From Ectocarpus siliculosus (taxonomy: Eukaryota > Sar > Phaeophyceae > Ectocarpales > Ectocarpaceae), in assembly GCA_000310025.1 (NCBI GenBank), contig FN649750.1:2786599-2837961 (forward strand): DNA of 51,363 nt, given 5' to 3'. Of the stretch, positions 1 through 11,000 are shown one piece after another. Under the pieces are notes generated by a model. It was not told where the DNA came from. It ran no database searches and was given only the letters and a program-made list of their open reading frames with translations. The translations under genes and the position numbers were made by a program. Each line of letters begins with the position of its first letter. Within the stretch, counting starts at the first letter, position 1.

Positions 1-362
1 TAGGGCCTCCCCCCCCTTCCCTACCTCAACCTCGAGCACCCCCGGGTCCCCGCCACCTCCCCCGCTCCGCGGAATTCCCTCCCCTCCAGGAGGAGGCGGA
101 GGGGGTGCCTCTTTCGCTGTCCATATTCCCCCAGCCGCTGCCGGCTGAGCAGAGCCCGCTCTCAACCCCCCCCTCCCACCCGCTGAAGATGCGCCTTCTC
201 GATCCGCGGGTTCCCCCCCAGACCCACCGGGGTGGTTCTCTTCTCTTATTCTTTCTCGGCTGTCGCCATCCTGCATGCCCTCTGCCCCGACAGCAACTGG
301 AGATCCCAAGGCGGCAGCGGCGGCGGCGGCAGCGGCGGCGGCATCAGTGTTCGGGGACGAAA

Positions 363-363
<1 letters not shown>

Positions 364-405
<42 letters not shown>
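364..405. repeat. (CTG)14 trinucleotide microsatellite
   Basis: Fourteen uninterrupted CTG units, preceded at about 311-342 by a GGC/AGC-rich tract. Every frame through it gives a homopolymer (Leu, Ala or Cys on plus; Ala, Ser or Gln on minus), so the open frames here are produced by the repeat and do not show a gene. Confidence 0.95.
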
Positions 406-409
<4 letters not shown>

Positions 410-940
410 GAGTTCGGTGGTCGTGCTACGTCTACCACCGACGTGGCTGTCGCTGTGCTCGCTGCCGCCGACTGCTGCGAGAGGTCCCCCCGCCCAGCGT
501 CTGGCGTGATTCTCCTTTGCGTTTGACCCCGGAACACCCCTCCCGTGGCTGGGCAAGAAGTGTTTGAACATAAGTAGGTTTAGGGGGTCCGGCGCAAGGT
601 AGAAGGGAAGGGGGTTATCGGCGGTAGGTGGCTTCGCTTGCCGTTGTGGTATCATCCTTCGCGTTCTGGTGGGCGATTTTTTTCCCTCCAATAGCGACGA
701 GGGTCGGTTGAGTCACGACAGTGGTGTGCAACTGGATGTGCTATTATTGTTATTAATTGTGTCTCCAAACCGCTGACAGTGGGCGGCAGGGAGGGGAGAT
801 AGAAGATGGTGCGAAGGGCTATGTGATTTGTCGGGGCCGCTCAAGATTTGTCCAACAAACCGCAACACACTTGGGGGAGGCTAGGGGCTCCAAGAGGGGA
901 ACCAGCTACCGCATGCGTGCATCATGACTCGCTGCATATA
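406..940. other. Intergenic, no gene recognised
   Basis: No exon with splice-site support or recognisable protein similarity was found on either strand between the CTG repeat and the MITE. Bases 1-363 are C-rich low-complexity sequence and also hold nothing recognisable. Confidence 0.5.
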
Positions 941-1142
941 CCGAGCGTGGCACAAGATAAAACACCCCCTGGACCGATTTTCAAAGCTCGATCACTCCAC
1001 GACGAAGATGATTCACAGACGAAAGGATACGTTTTCAGAGAGCTCTCGACAAGACTGTTCCAATGCCGCCACTGTTTCCGCTTTGGGATAATCGAGCTTT
1101 GAACATCGGTCCGGGGCGTGTGGTATCTTGCGTCACCTACGG
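941..1142. mobile_element. MITE copy A (terminal inverted repeats about 45 bp)
   Basis: The left end begins CCGAGCGTGGCACAAGATA and the reverse complement of the right end begins CCGTAGGTGACGCAAGATA. Both arms run inward through CGGACCGAT-like sequence to TTCAAAGCTCGAT. The same arms occur at 38757-38971 and 45774-45995. Small size, long inverted repeats and no coding capacity fit a non-autonomous DNA transposon. TA sits at the left edge; the right flank is AT, so the target duplication is not clean in this copy. Confidence 0.8.
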
Positions 1143-2120
1143 ATACGCGAAACGGAGAAAAGTGGTGAAGTTCAGTACTCAAGGACAAACATTGGTGGGC
1201 CTATCGTGAGTGGCCGAGAGCGACAGCGCTTGCGCCAGGTGCGACTTCTTTTTCAGATAGCGAGCCGCGGCGGTCGCAAGTGTCCTCTGCGCTGTCTCTG
1301 AAAGCTAGCTAGCTTCACGGCGCTTGACTTCCACGAAGAAGAGACTGGTAGCGTATCCCCCTCTCCCTCCTCTCTCGCCCTGAGGGCACCGATCTCTGAA
1401 GCCCGACGGTCCGCCGCGCCGCGCCACTGCGCCACAGCGGGGGGCAATCGCCCGCCGCCGACACTGCCGAGGCGTTGGCTTACACGTGGTGAGAACTGCC
1501 AGGTTCCTCGCTACTTGCAAGTCGAGAAGACGGAAGATATTTTTGGTCCGGGGGGGGGGGGGGGTCGAGGTGTTCCAGTGGGAGGGCCCCGATCGCGAGC
1601 AGCAGGCAGCGGCGTCGGGTGGACCGGCAGAGAGGGAGCGGGAAACGCTGGGACCGTCTTCCCGATCATTTTTTTTTGTTGCTGTAGTAATAAAACAGGG
1701 AGGGGGGTACGCAGAACCTATATCCCCCATCCTTATCCCAACTGCCCCCGAGATTGCATGCGTTACCCAACATGCTTAGACTACTCAATAGAAAATCTCC
1801 AGCGAAGGCTACTAGAACACCGGCGGGAGACCCGCTCCCGGCAGAAGAGATGCGACGCTGGCAGCGTGCCATAAGGTTGCGAGTCAGCGCACAGGGGTGC
1901 GATCGATTTTCTGAGCGCAAGTTTCTCCACAACCGGGAGGGTGCGAGCGCCAACTGATACTTCTCAGGAAAGCTCCTGATATGAGATATTTCCAAAACCG
2001 CCCCCTTTCGACAGTGGTAACCTCGTGGTTGTGGACAAATTGCGCTTTGGAAATCGTTCGCACCCCTGTGCCCTCACTCGCAGCCTTGCGTTACGCTGGA
2101 CCCGACGCCCTCGTCACCGA
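1143..2120. other. Intergenic, no gene recognised
   Basis: Contains a G homopolymer at about 1549-1563 and a T-run at about 1670-1678. No spliced coding exon could be supported on either strand. Confidence 0.5.
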
Positions 2121-2126
2121 CCCCAT

Positions 2127-2455
2127 GCTCATGGTGCACGTCCAGGGCGCTCACGTCAAGGAAGCGACCCACAACGGCATGACACAACTTCGGCCACCAT
2201 GAAAGGCTGTATCTTCATTGGGGAGCGGCTCACGGCCACGAAACCAAAACTCGTAGAGATGCAGCCGTCGCTGCGGGAAAAGCCATGTTCCCGCAGCAAC
2301 GATTGCATCTCGACGAGCTTTAGGTTCGCGACGACCATGGGTAGCTCGCCGCTAAAGGTAAAGCCGTTCATGGTGGCTGGGTTGTTGCCATGCCCCAATG
2401 GATTGATTCCTTGGCGCGAGCGCCCTGGACGTACACCCTGTCCTGGACGTGCTGC
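2127..2455. repeat. Large inverted duplication (foldback, arms about 160 bp)
   Basis: The sequence from about 2127 to 2285 is repeated in inverse from about 2455 back to 2290. Shared blocks in order include ACGTCCAGGGCGCTC, CCACCATGAA.GGCT, GAGATGCA and GCTGCGGGAA, the last flanking a short centre near 2285. Arms are diverged by roughly a quarter, so the event is not recent. Both arms translate to related peptides starting MKGCIFIGE and MNGFTFSGE. This suggests an inverted copy of a once-coding or element-derived segment. Confidence 0.75.
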
Positions 2456-2620
2456 AACGAGTCTGCATCTCGACGAGCGAGCGGGCCGCTCGCCGATCAG
2501 AATCCAGTCTTTCATGGTGGGAAGGGTACCACAGCGGTTGCACCACGCTGCTATGGATTTTTTCGTGGCGCGGGAGTTGTGGACGTGCACGATGGACATG
2601 GGCGGTGACAACCTGAGACA
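2456..2620. repeat. Third, direct copy of the inverted-duplication arm
   Basis: This block repeats the order of the right arm: GCATCTCGACGAGC, then GCCGATCAGAATCC, then TTTCATGGTGGGAA, and ends near GACGTGCACGATGG. It is a third diverged copy of the roughly 160-bp unit, directly downstream of the palindrome. Confidence 0.6.
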
Positions 2621-2864
2621 AGCCCTCCTTTCGTGCGATGACTGCAAATTGTAGAAGTATAATTGTAGCTCGACGATACTTGCGTACAACATCATGCAGT
2701 ACGCCCACGGGGTAGGTTTCCAGGTGTGCTCTTAGGAAAATAGAAAGCAGTGGCGGTCTCTGCAAAAGGCCGCGAACATATCTGCTGGCCGGTCGCACCG
2801 TATGATGAGGCCCGTGAAATCTGGTGACACAGACGGAATGGAGTACTTGACGCTGCCTCGTGCT

Positions 2865-3078
2865 CTGGATAGTACCGGATGCCCTGCACCACGCGGCGTC
2901 ATGGTACAGAGGGACCGCTGCTTGCACTGCAATATCTTGGGAGAGGTACCCTGCACCTTGCGGTTAATGGTATACAGGGACCACTGCTACTGCAATATAT
3001 ATCTTGGGAGAGGACCTGCACCTTGCGACCTTACGGTACGCAGGGACCACCGCTACTGCAATATCTTGGGAGAGGTAA
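2865..3078. repeat. Tandem repeat, about 65 bp x 3
   Basis: Three consecutive units each run CTGCACC..GCG...GGTA.(A/G)CAGGGACC.C.GCT..CTGCAATATCTTGGGAGAGG, with small length differences (the middle unit has an extra ATAT). No coding function is apparent. Confidence 0.85.
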
Positions 3079-5059
3079 AACGGACAGATCTTGTACCTTT
3101 GCTGCCCTAGCGGAGGCTTCGTTCCTTAGAGAATATGCACAGCCTGTACTGCAAATCGGGGAGAAGTGTGAACAAGCCTGTGTCTACATTGGCAGAGTTG
3201 GCAGCCCGGTAAACTTCCCTCCACGTCCAAAATGATTTAGTCTTGGTACCGGCCGAGTGCGCGAGACTTCCAGCAGCCTTGTACTTGTGCAGCAGACGAT
3301 ACGCTGCTTGCACTGAGAAAGTCCGCACGTGGTGTCTCTGACACATCGTTGTCTACCCGTCCTGCAGCAAGCACGCAGCAGTACCTCAGACTTCAGCCGA
3401 GCGTCGACCGCACGCACCTCGAGGCAACTCCGGGCTAGCTCGTCTTATGTTGATCACCACCAGCGCGTTGACGAGCAGCATTAGCCCGATCAGAAACTTC
3501 GTCTGCGTTCCCATCGCCATGCTGCTACTGCTCTAGTCTAGTCTATACTCCTCCTGTACCCCGCCGTCTCCTCAATATGCAAGCTCCCGCCAACATGAAT
3601 GGCCGTTGCGGTAGGTACAGAAGCGGCGAAACTCGTCGTCGGGTCTCCTTGGCCAAGCTCGCACCATACCCTGGTTGTAGCAGGTCTGTTATAGCTGCGC
3701 CTGTGCTGCTGCAGCAAGCTGGCAGCCAATCGGCACGTGTGGGTGGAACCGGGAGACGGGGGGGGGGTATAGGAGCTCCGCAGATTCGGGGAGTCTGTAA
3801 CCGTCACTTTTCGCTGAAACATGATGTTTCTACGTTTCGACATCTCGACGTTTGTGTGCCTGCCGTTGGGGCGTGCTGTGTAGCTTCAAAAATGATAAAA
3901 CATGACACCCATCGATCCTCAGAGGCAGGGAAGCTGTGGACGCGTTTGCGTTGGGCGTTGTAATTAAATCTAAACAAAACCAGGGAGAGATACACTGTAA
4001 CGCCCAGCACCCTCTTCGAGGCTTCGAGGTTTCCTGTCACGAGTGTGGTCTTTTCCTCGAACGGAGGGGAGGCAAAACATGCACCATTTAGCTACTCGCG
4101 TCCGACACGCTCATGCTTGTTGTGATGTAGGGTTGATGCAGGGGTAGTTCACAGCCACGTCGTGCCATATTCGTGAAGCGGGCACCGAGAACGTGAGCGG
4201 AGAAAGTCAGCAAGTGCGACACTGGATGATGTTAAAACCAACCGTGGTTTTAATGTACGGTGGTCGACGACCTAAAAGTAAGCTGTGTATGCGAAGTAGA
4301 GTCGCAACAAAACACTCCAGTGCACCACGCGTAAGCAGAATCGGTGTGAGTGTACGACGATACGTAGCTAGCTGCATGCAACATTAGGTACAATCCGTAC
4401 GTAAGTGAATGTGTGCGAACGGTAACGTATGTCGAGGGAGCTCCGTGTCGTTTGGAACCTGGATACCTACATCCACCCGCCGGCCGTATTTTCCATGGTA
4501 CAAGCTCGGGGTCCTCCTTCTTGGCATTGTTGTGGAGGGCATCGCGTATCCGTGTAAATTGAAGCATCCACCCGTTGTCTCCGTGCTTGTTGAATGTCAG
4601 CGCATAAGAGCGCTTCGCTCCAAACGTATAACCACCATCGTAGCACCGCGAATGAATGCACGTTTTCATCGAAAGAGACGGGAAGCCGAAGACTACAACT
4701 ACATGGCTGGCAGCGTGGGGTACGAAGAAGGTACAACAAACCTCTCCACGTTTCACGAACTCAGCATGCTACAGCAGATTATGTCCGCTCTCTCTCTCTC
4801 TGTGGTATATGCATAAATCCGGACACACCACCGGAACGTTCGGCCGAATACTTCGAAGGCAGCAACAACTTGCCGTACTTTTTCGCCATCACCCCAAGGA
4901 TGAATTCTGGGGATTTACGGCACGCGTTGCTCCTCCTCTGAAAGTACGCACCAGGAAAATGCCGAAACCATTCCAGTATCACCCCCTTCAAGTTCCTTGG
5001 CTACGTAGTTTTCTGCTGTATTGCCGACGTATTGCCACTGTCGAGCGCGCAGCTTGTAT
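3079..5059. other. Intergenic, no gene recognised
   Basis: A 9-bp perfect inverted repeat, TTAAAACCA/TGGTTTTAA, lies at 4232-4253. A 230-codon open frame on plus (4656-5348) crosses the last KAP3 exon in antisense and was not accepted. No other coding exon could be supported. Confidence 0.45.
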
Positions 5060-8000
5060 TCACGATTCCCAACCATTAGACCAAGACAAATCATCGCCAT
5101 TGCCCGCGGGGTCGTTACCACCACTAGAACCCCCTCTACCGCTCGATCTTCGCCGAGCTGGACCCTGGCAACGTGAAACAGTAGTGTCAGGGCAGACAGC
5201 AAGGGCGGGAATGTTAACAACACAAATTGTGATGAACTTCATTGGGGAAGGGCGTGTCCAGCTCGAGGTCGTGTTGTATCGGAGTTTGGGGGCAGCGATA
5301 GATATACCACACACTCCGGAGTACAGCAATACTGTCAGTTTTGTTTAAGGATGGTTGCATTTGTTTTAAATGGATACCGGGGAGGGTGCGGGTGGTGGTG
5401 GAGAGAGGACATACGGGGCAGAGAACTTATCGTCTGTTGCCGAAAGGTTGGTGAAGAACGCGCAATTTCGGCCCGGGCAAGTCCACAGAGATGCGGGAAA
5501 AGACCGAGAACGATGCGAACATTGCCTGGCCACACAAAAATGCATGCTAACAGCACCTACCTCCTCTGGGTCGTGGTCGTGGTCGTGGTGGTGGTGGTCG
5601 TGATCCTCGGAGTCGCTGAGGGGAACTCCGTTGTTCCTCGCTCTGGAGCCGTACACCACATCCATGTCTTCGATCTATGTTGGGTTGTGGGGGAAGGCGT
5701 GTATTAGGTGATCAAGTGCGATCCCGAAGCAGCATCCCACGGATGGGATGTTCGTTGAGGAGAAAATCGCTCGTGAAGAAAGTGGTCGAAAACATGTCGG
5801 TTTTCTAGGAACGAGGATGCACAGAGGGTCCATGCAAAGATTGTGGCATTTCATGGTGCGAACACGGAAAGGAAGCGACCGATTCCGCGCTCAGCACCCT
5901 GCTTGAAGAGGTCTCACCAGTCTCACCCTGAGGACTAATGACAACGCCATCATGTCAGCGATGCATCAAGCATTCTAAGGGGAAAAGGCTAAACTGCTAA
6001 GGAAACCATCGGGTATGCCTTCATGCCGCGAATACGTCCGCACCTGCGAAGCGGCATGCAGCCACTCCCGGTTGTGGGCGGCGAACCTCCTCCTCCTAAC
6101 CTGCTCCCCCATCTGCCCGAGTCGCCCGTCGTCGCTACTGTTGTGCCAGTTCACATATCGGAGGCGCCGGATGCACGAAGGGCAAAAATTGCCATGTAGC
6201 AGCGCGTTGACCTCAGTTGTATGGCTTCACGAGGGGCCTAAGTCCAAGCTACCCAAGAAAAGGTAACGTTCTCTTGATGGTAAATGACCACGGCTCAGCA
6301 ATTACGTTGCTCCTTCCTTAGTCTCACCGGTCGAACTCAAGCACGATGTCCATGCAAGCTGTGGCCATTGCTCTTGTCGGCGGGTGTCGGCTGTCAAGCG
6401 CGTCGAGCATCTCGGCCAACGCCCCGGTGCTATACAAGATCTAAACGTAGAGAAAAAGCGAACCGAGCGAGCGGCATTTGGAGAAAACGGCGCCAGCTGT
6501 ATCCGTCACCAGTCGCTTGACACCTCATATGGCACTTCTGAGCGGAAAGAGACTATTGTCCGTTGTGTCGGCAGGAGGGTTTAGGGTTATTGTCGGAAGC
6601 CAGCATCCCCTGCACAACGCGCACGAGGGCAGACCGACTCCTAGACACAAAACTACTCGTTTTCCTCTTGGCAATCAGAGTGCCGAAGACCGGTTGGATA
6701 TGCCCTGGAGATTGGATCTGCCAACGTTCTGGTGGCGTCAAATCGGATGCATGCACACCGGCGTGCAAGCTCTCAGAACCAGTCCTCCCGCCATGTTTTG
6801 CATCTTTCGTCGCGCATGTAATCGTCGGTGTCATTTGACATTCGTTGTTCTCCTCCCTGCCCTAACCCACAAAACTTCCGCTAACGCTTCGACAACTCGG
6901 CATGGATTGTGGGCCATGAGTGTATTTACTCCCTATGCCATTGCTGAGTTTCGTGTCGGCCTTATCAACTACGAGGCAAACCTACCTCTTCTCTAGATTC
7001 CTTTGTGTGAAGCAGCCACCACAGAGTGAGCAGGAGCTGCAGGGTAATCTCCGTGTCGCCAGACTTGTCCGACCACAGGTCATGCAAGGCGCTGGCGTAG
7101 GTACGGACGGGGAACGAAGTAGCCATAGCGCAGAGCAAGGGTGTGGCCTGGTATTACTCTTCAGCGCTTTGGAACAGGAGTTTGTCGTGTGTACCCCCCT
7201 TGTCGCAATTGCCGTCAGACGCGTCCACGATAGTCGCGGTACATCGCGCTCAAGCAACTCTTGTGTCTATTGAAATTATTACACATCTTCGGGCTTGTTT
7301 GTTTGACAAAGATGGCGTTGCTGAACCATGATCAAGATGCTCTTAATTGCTGTGTAATAGCACGTTGTATGGCTTTGTTGATGGCAAGATGGCACCACAG
7401 GCTAGCAGGGTATGGTGCTATGGCTAGGTTATGCCGAATCGAAAAGTACGGATGCGCATCAATGGTTGATTTACACCAGAAAATAAACTCGGTAGGCAGA
7501 GCATATCGATGATCCTGGTTGTTAACGTGAGACTTACATTTCTGAAGTCGATGACGACATAGCAGGCGAGGAGAAAATGTTCACAAGGGTTTCAGGTGAC
7601 TACAGTCTAGAACAAACGTGTCGCAGCCGCACCCTCCCCGACACGTTCCAAGGGACGTGCAGTTCGTGAGTTGGGGTAGTCTTGTCCTCTGCATACCTGA
7701 TCAGCCTCGAGCCAGCCAAAAGCGCCGCTGCTTGAGGATCTTGCGCCATCACCCCAGCCAAAATCACCACCTGAGAGGCCACATCCCACGTGGAGGAGGA
7801 TGGAAGGGCACATTGTTTGGTGTGGGAGAATATTGAGATCTTCTTGAAACCCGTGTTTCTTCAGTGGTGCGTTCTCCGAGACGCTGTCATCGGTCACAAA
7901 CCTTTCGCCGTTATGCATGAGGCAGCGGGTCTGGCTCGCGGAAGGTCTCTCTAGCCCGGACGGCATGTCCGAGCCGGAATGATCGTGACCAAGAACAGAT

Positions 8001-11000
8001 AGCGCCCGTACTTTGGCACCTCTAGTATAATTGTGCACGTGCCACCTCGTAGGAATGCTCGACAACAAGGTTCCATCAATTTCAACAGATTTATCGCAGT
8101 ACTCTCATGTGTTCTCTCTCCCACAGAGAAGAAGGGCGTACGCGACAGCCCCCAAGACTTAATTAAACGTGCCGTGTGGACGCTGTTGTCGGGGTTGTCA
8201 CCTCTAGAATTATGTCGTTCTGCGCCATGCCCGGGACGAGTAGTTTCGTCAAGAAAGGCGCCAACGCGTAGTTTGAGAGAACGTCCACCCATCCGATCCC
8301 TCTCGGGAGGTCCAGCGTCGTGAGGTTGTTGAGTGTGCCTAGCACCTTTTGATTCGCGGCATTTTGATTCGCGGCATTTTGATTCGCGGCATTTTGATTC
8401 GCGGCAGAGCGAGGGTGCGCACCACAACCACATAGATAGTAGTACGGGGGAGACAACGGCCAGAATTTTCGCAGCGTCAATAATGTGGCGAGGAATAAAC
8501 TTCGGTGCACATCGTCAAACAATGTGAGAAGCAATTTTTCGGTGAGCGTGTTTAGAAACTGAACGACGTGGTCACGGGACAAACACAGCCTACGAGGCAT
8601 ACCGAAAACATCCCCTTCCCCCAGCGTCTCAACATCGACTTTTGCGAGGAAATTGGCGAGGAGCCTTAGCTCAGGTAGTCGCGCGGAATCGCACCCCAGC
8701 TACCCAAGTGGGCGAGAAGGCTCGGTTCAGGTGGTCGCGCCGGACCGGATCTCAGCTACTTGCCCAACCCTCGTGTTTTCTTCCGTCACCTCAACAAGCA
8801 GCTCGTGGCTTTCCGTCTCCGTGGCGAGGTCGAGGAGTGGTTCTACAAGGGGGTCCCACAGCGTCCGCTCCCGGTACTCCTTCTCGGGGCTATCCATCGC
8901 CTCCTGGGACCGGAACGTCCACATGGAGATGTTGCGAACCACCTGCGAGAGGCAAGTAAAGCTAGACGCGTTGATATTAAACTTAGGAAGAAGTTTGTGT
9001 GGCCCACGTGGCGTCAAAACTGTTTTCGGAAGTGCTGTATGGGAGTCTGCACGTGAACTACAAACACGAATCGTGCAAAGCAAATGACGTAAACACAGTG
9101 TGCACCATCCCATGTTGGTCGGGGTGTCCCATCGTTTTCTATTGTCTACTCCCTCCATCTCCCTCTACCCTAGCCACATGCATTTCGTCTGCGCCTTGTG
9201 TCGAAGGGAGCAAACACCCACCAGAGCTCTCGAGGATCGCGTACGATTTTTGGTCCATGCTTCTCGATGAACGCTACATAGATGTAAACTTTGTTTTGGA
9301 TGCAGCCAGTGAATATCCCAAACGCGAAGCTTGTCATGAAATTTTACAAGAGTTTCTGTTCTTACACCTACCCCATATTATCCGCTACGTAAATACGTAG
9401 CCAGCCCCAAACATCAGTTTCACCAATCAGCAACTGCTACAGCAGCATGGGAGTCCCCTTTCGTCCCTACCAAGTCCTTCACCCATCCTTCGGAGATGAG
9501 TACTACTGTAGTCCAACATTCTTCTTTCGTCTGTCTGCCTGTCTGTCTCTCTGTCGGCCGTGTGTTCGGCCTACACTACCGCCGTACCTTCATGAGGAGC
9601 GGGTCCTTCGTCTCCGTGACCCTATCCACCAGGTGGGGCAGCCCCCTCTGCGACGCCATCATCTGTGCATTCCTGGGGTTGAGGCTGAGGTTCACCGCCA
9701 GCGCAGCGAGCTCCTTGGCCAGCATCTTCTGCGGGAAGTTCAGCACCAGCTGCATCACGATCGGCATGGCCTTTTGCAGTTTTTCCGCCATCCACGAAAA
9801 CGACATACCCAAACGCCGGGGGATCGGTACGGGGTTGGGGGACAGGGTGGAGCGTGCAGCAGCGGCGTACCGTTGTGTGGATTAATTTTATGTTCCTAAA
9901 TGAGCCGAAGTTGACAGGGATTCGTTGATGTGGTTGCGCTCGTGGTGATCTCCATCCCAGCGTCTTTGGGTCAAAAGCGAGTTCGAAGCGCGTTGATTTA
10001 TTCACATCTTGGGTGCTAGCTCCCACTTGCATCTACTCGCTCATGGCCGACATCGTTTCAGAATCCGGAATGGGTTGGAGCAACGGTCGACGCTCATACG
10101 GATATTGAGTGACCCTTCGTTTTTTCGTGTATTCAAGGTAGGCGCACCGCAGAACAGCAGGGCACCAGCACCCTAGACGAGCGATCTCTGATCAACAGCG
10201 GCAACGTAACGGTCACCGACTTGGTTTGCTGCAAAAAGGTGCATGTTGTTTCATCTTGGTCCCGTTGATTCTGGGCGCCAGCCTAAACAACACCCAAGGT
10301 GGTGCCCGAAGCAGTAGTCGCGAGCTTCGTGACTCACGTCCGTGTACGCGAACATGGTCTTGCATCGGTCATCGATGGACATGTGGTAGAGGAGCCGTAG
10401 GCCCCTCGCTCGGTAAGGCGGTCGCTTCAGGAGCTCCACGAGTTTCGGGATAAGTCCCGCTTTCACCATCTGGGCCCTGGAAACGGGAGGGAAAACCAAC
10501 AACGCACACGCAAGGGTTAGCGTGTTTCTACCGTGGTGCTTCTCTACACCGCATTTTCATCTGTGTGCCTCCCTTTTCCGGCTGACTTCCACGGTTCGAG
10601 GGCGGCCCCTAATCGGAGCCCTTTCCCGTCTGCTGAGCGAGAGTAGGACGTGGGGGGGCCCACGGAAGTATAACGAGTCATGCATATATGGGTGTTTCCG
10701 CACTCAAGGATCAGCAAAGGTCCTTCGGTGTTGCTTGCCTTCGCGTGTCCGATCTTTCGAAACGTTTCTTCGGTGCGGGCGTTACACATTGCGGATGGAT
10801 TCGGTGGGTTCTCTTCTGGACGAGCGCGAGCGCTTGGGCGCCCGTGCTCCTCACATCGACACCTTCGACGCTACACCGCACGCAGCCGGGGACGGCACAG
10901 GATAGATAGCACCTTATGTCAGGGTCGAAGCTGAGGTTGTACAGCAGCCTCAGCGTCATCACGATGAGAGGGTCGCAGGAGCACGGTACGAAGCGAACCA

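Noticed and set aside
364-405. A poly-Gln protein encoded by the CAG/CTG tract
   Set aside because: No splice-supported coding context or conserved flanking sequence on either strand; all frames through the tract are homopolymeric.
4656-5348. A 230-codon open frame on plus
   Set aside because: No recognisable motif, low-complexity tail, and it overlaps the terminal KAP3 exon in antisense.
8346-8405. A CRISPR-like short repeat array
   Set aside because: The 15-bp units are directly adjacent with no spacers and lie in a spliced eukaryotic gene.
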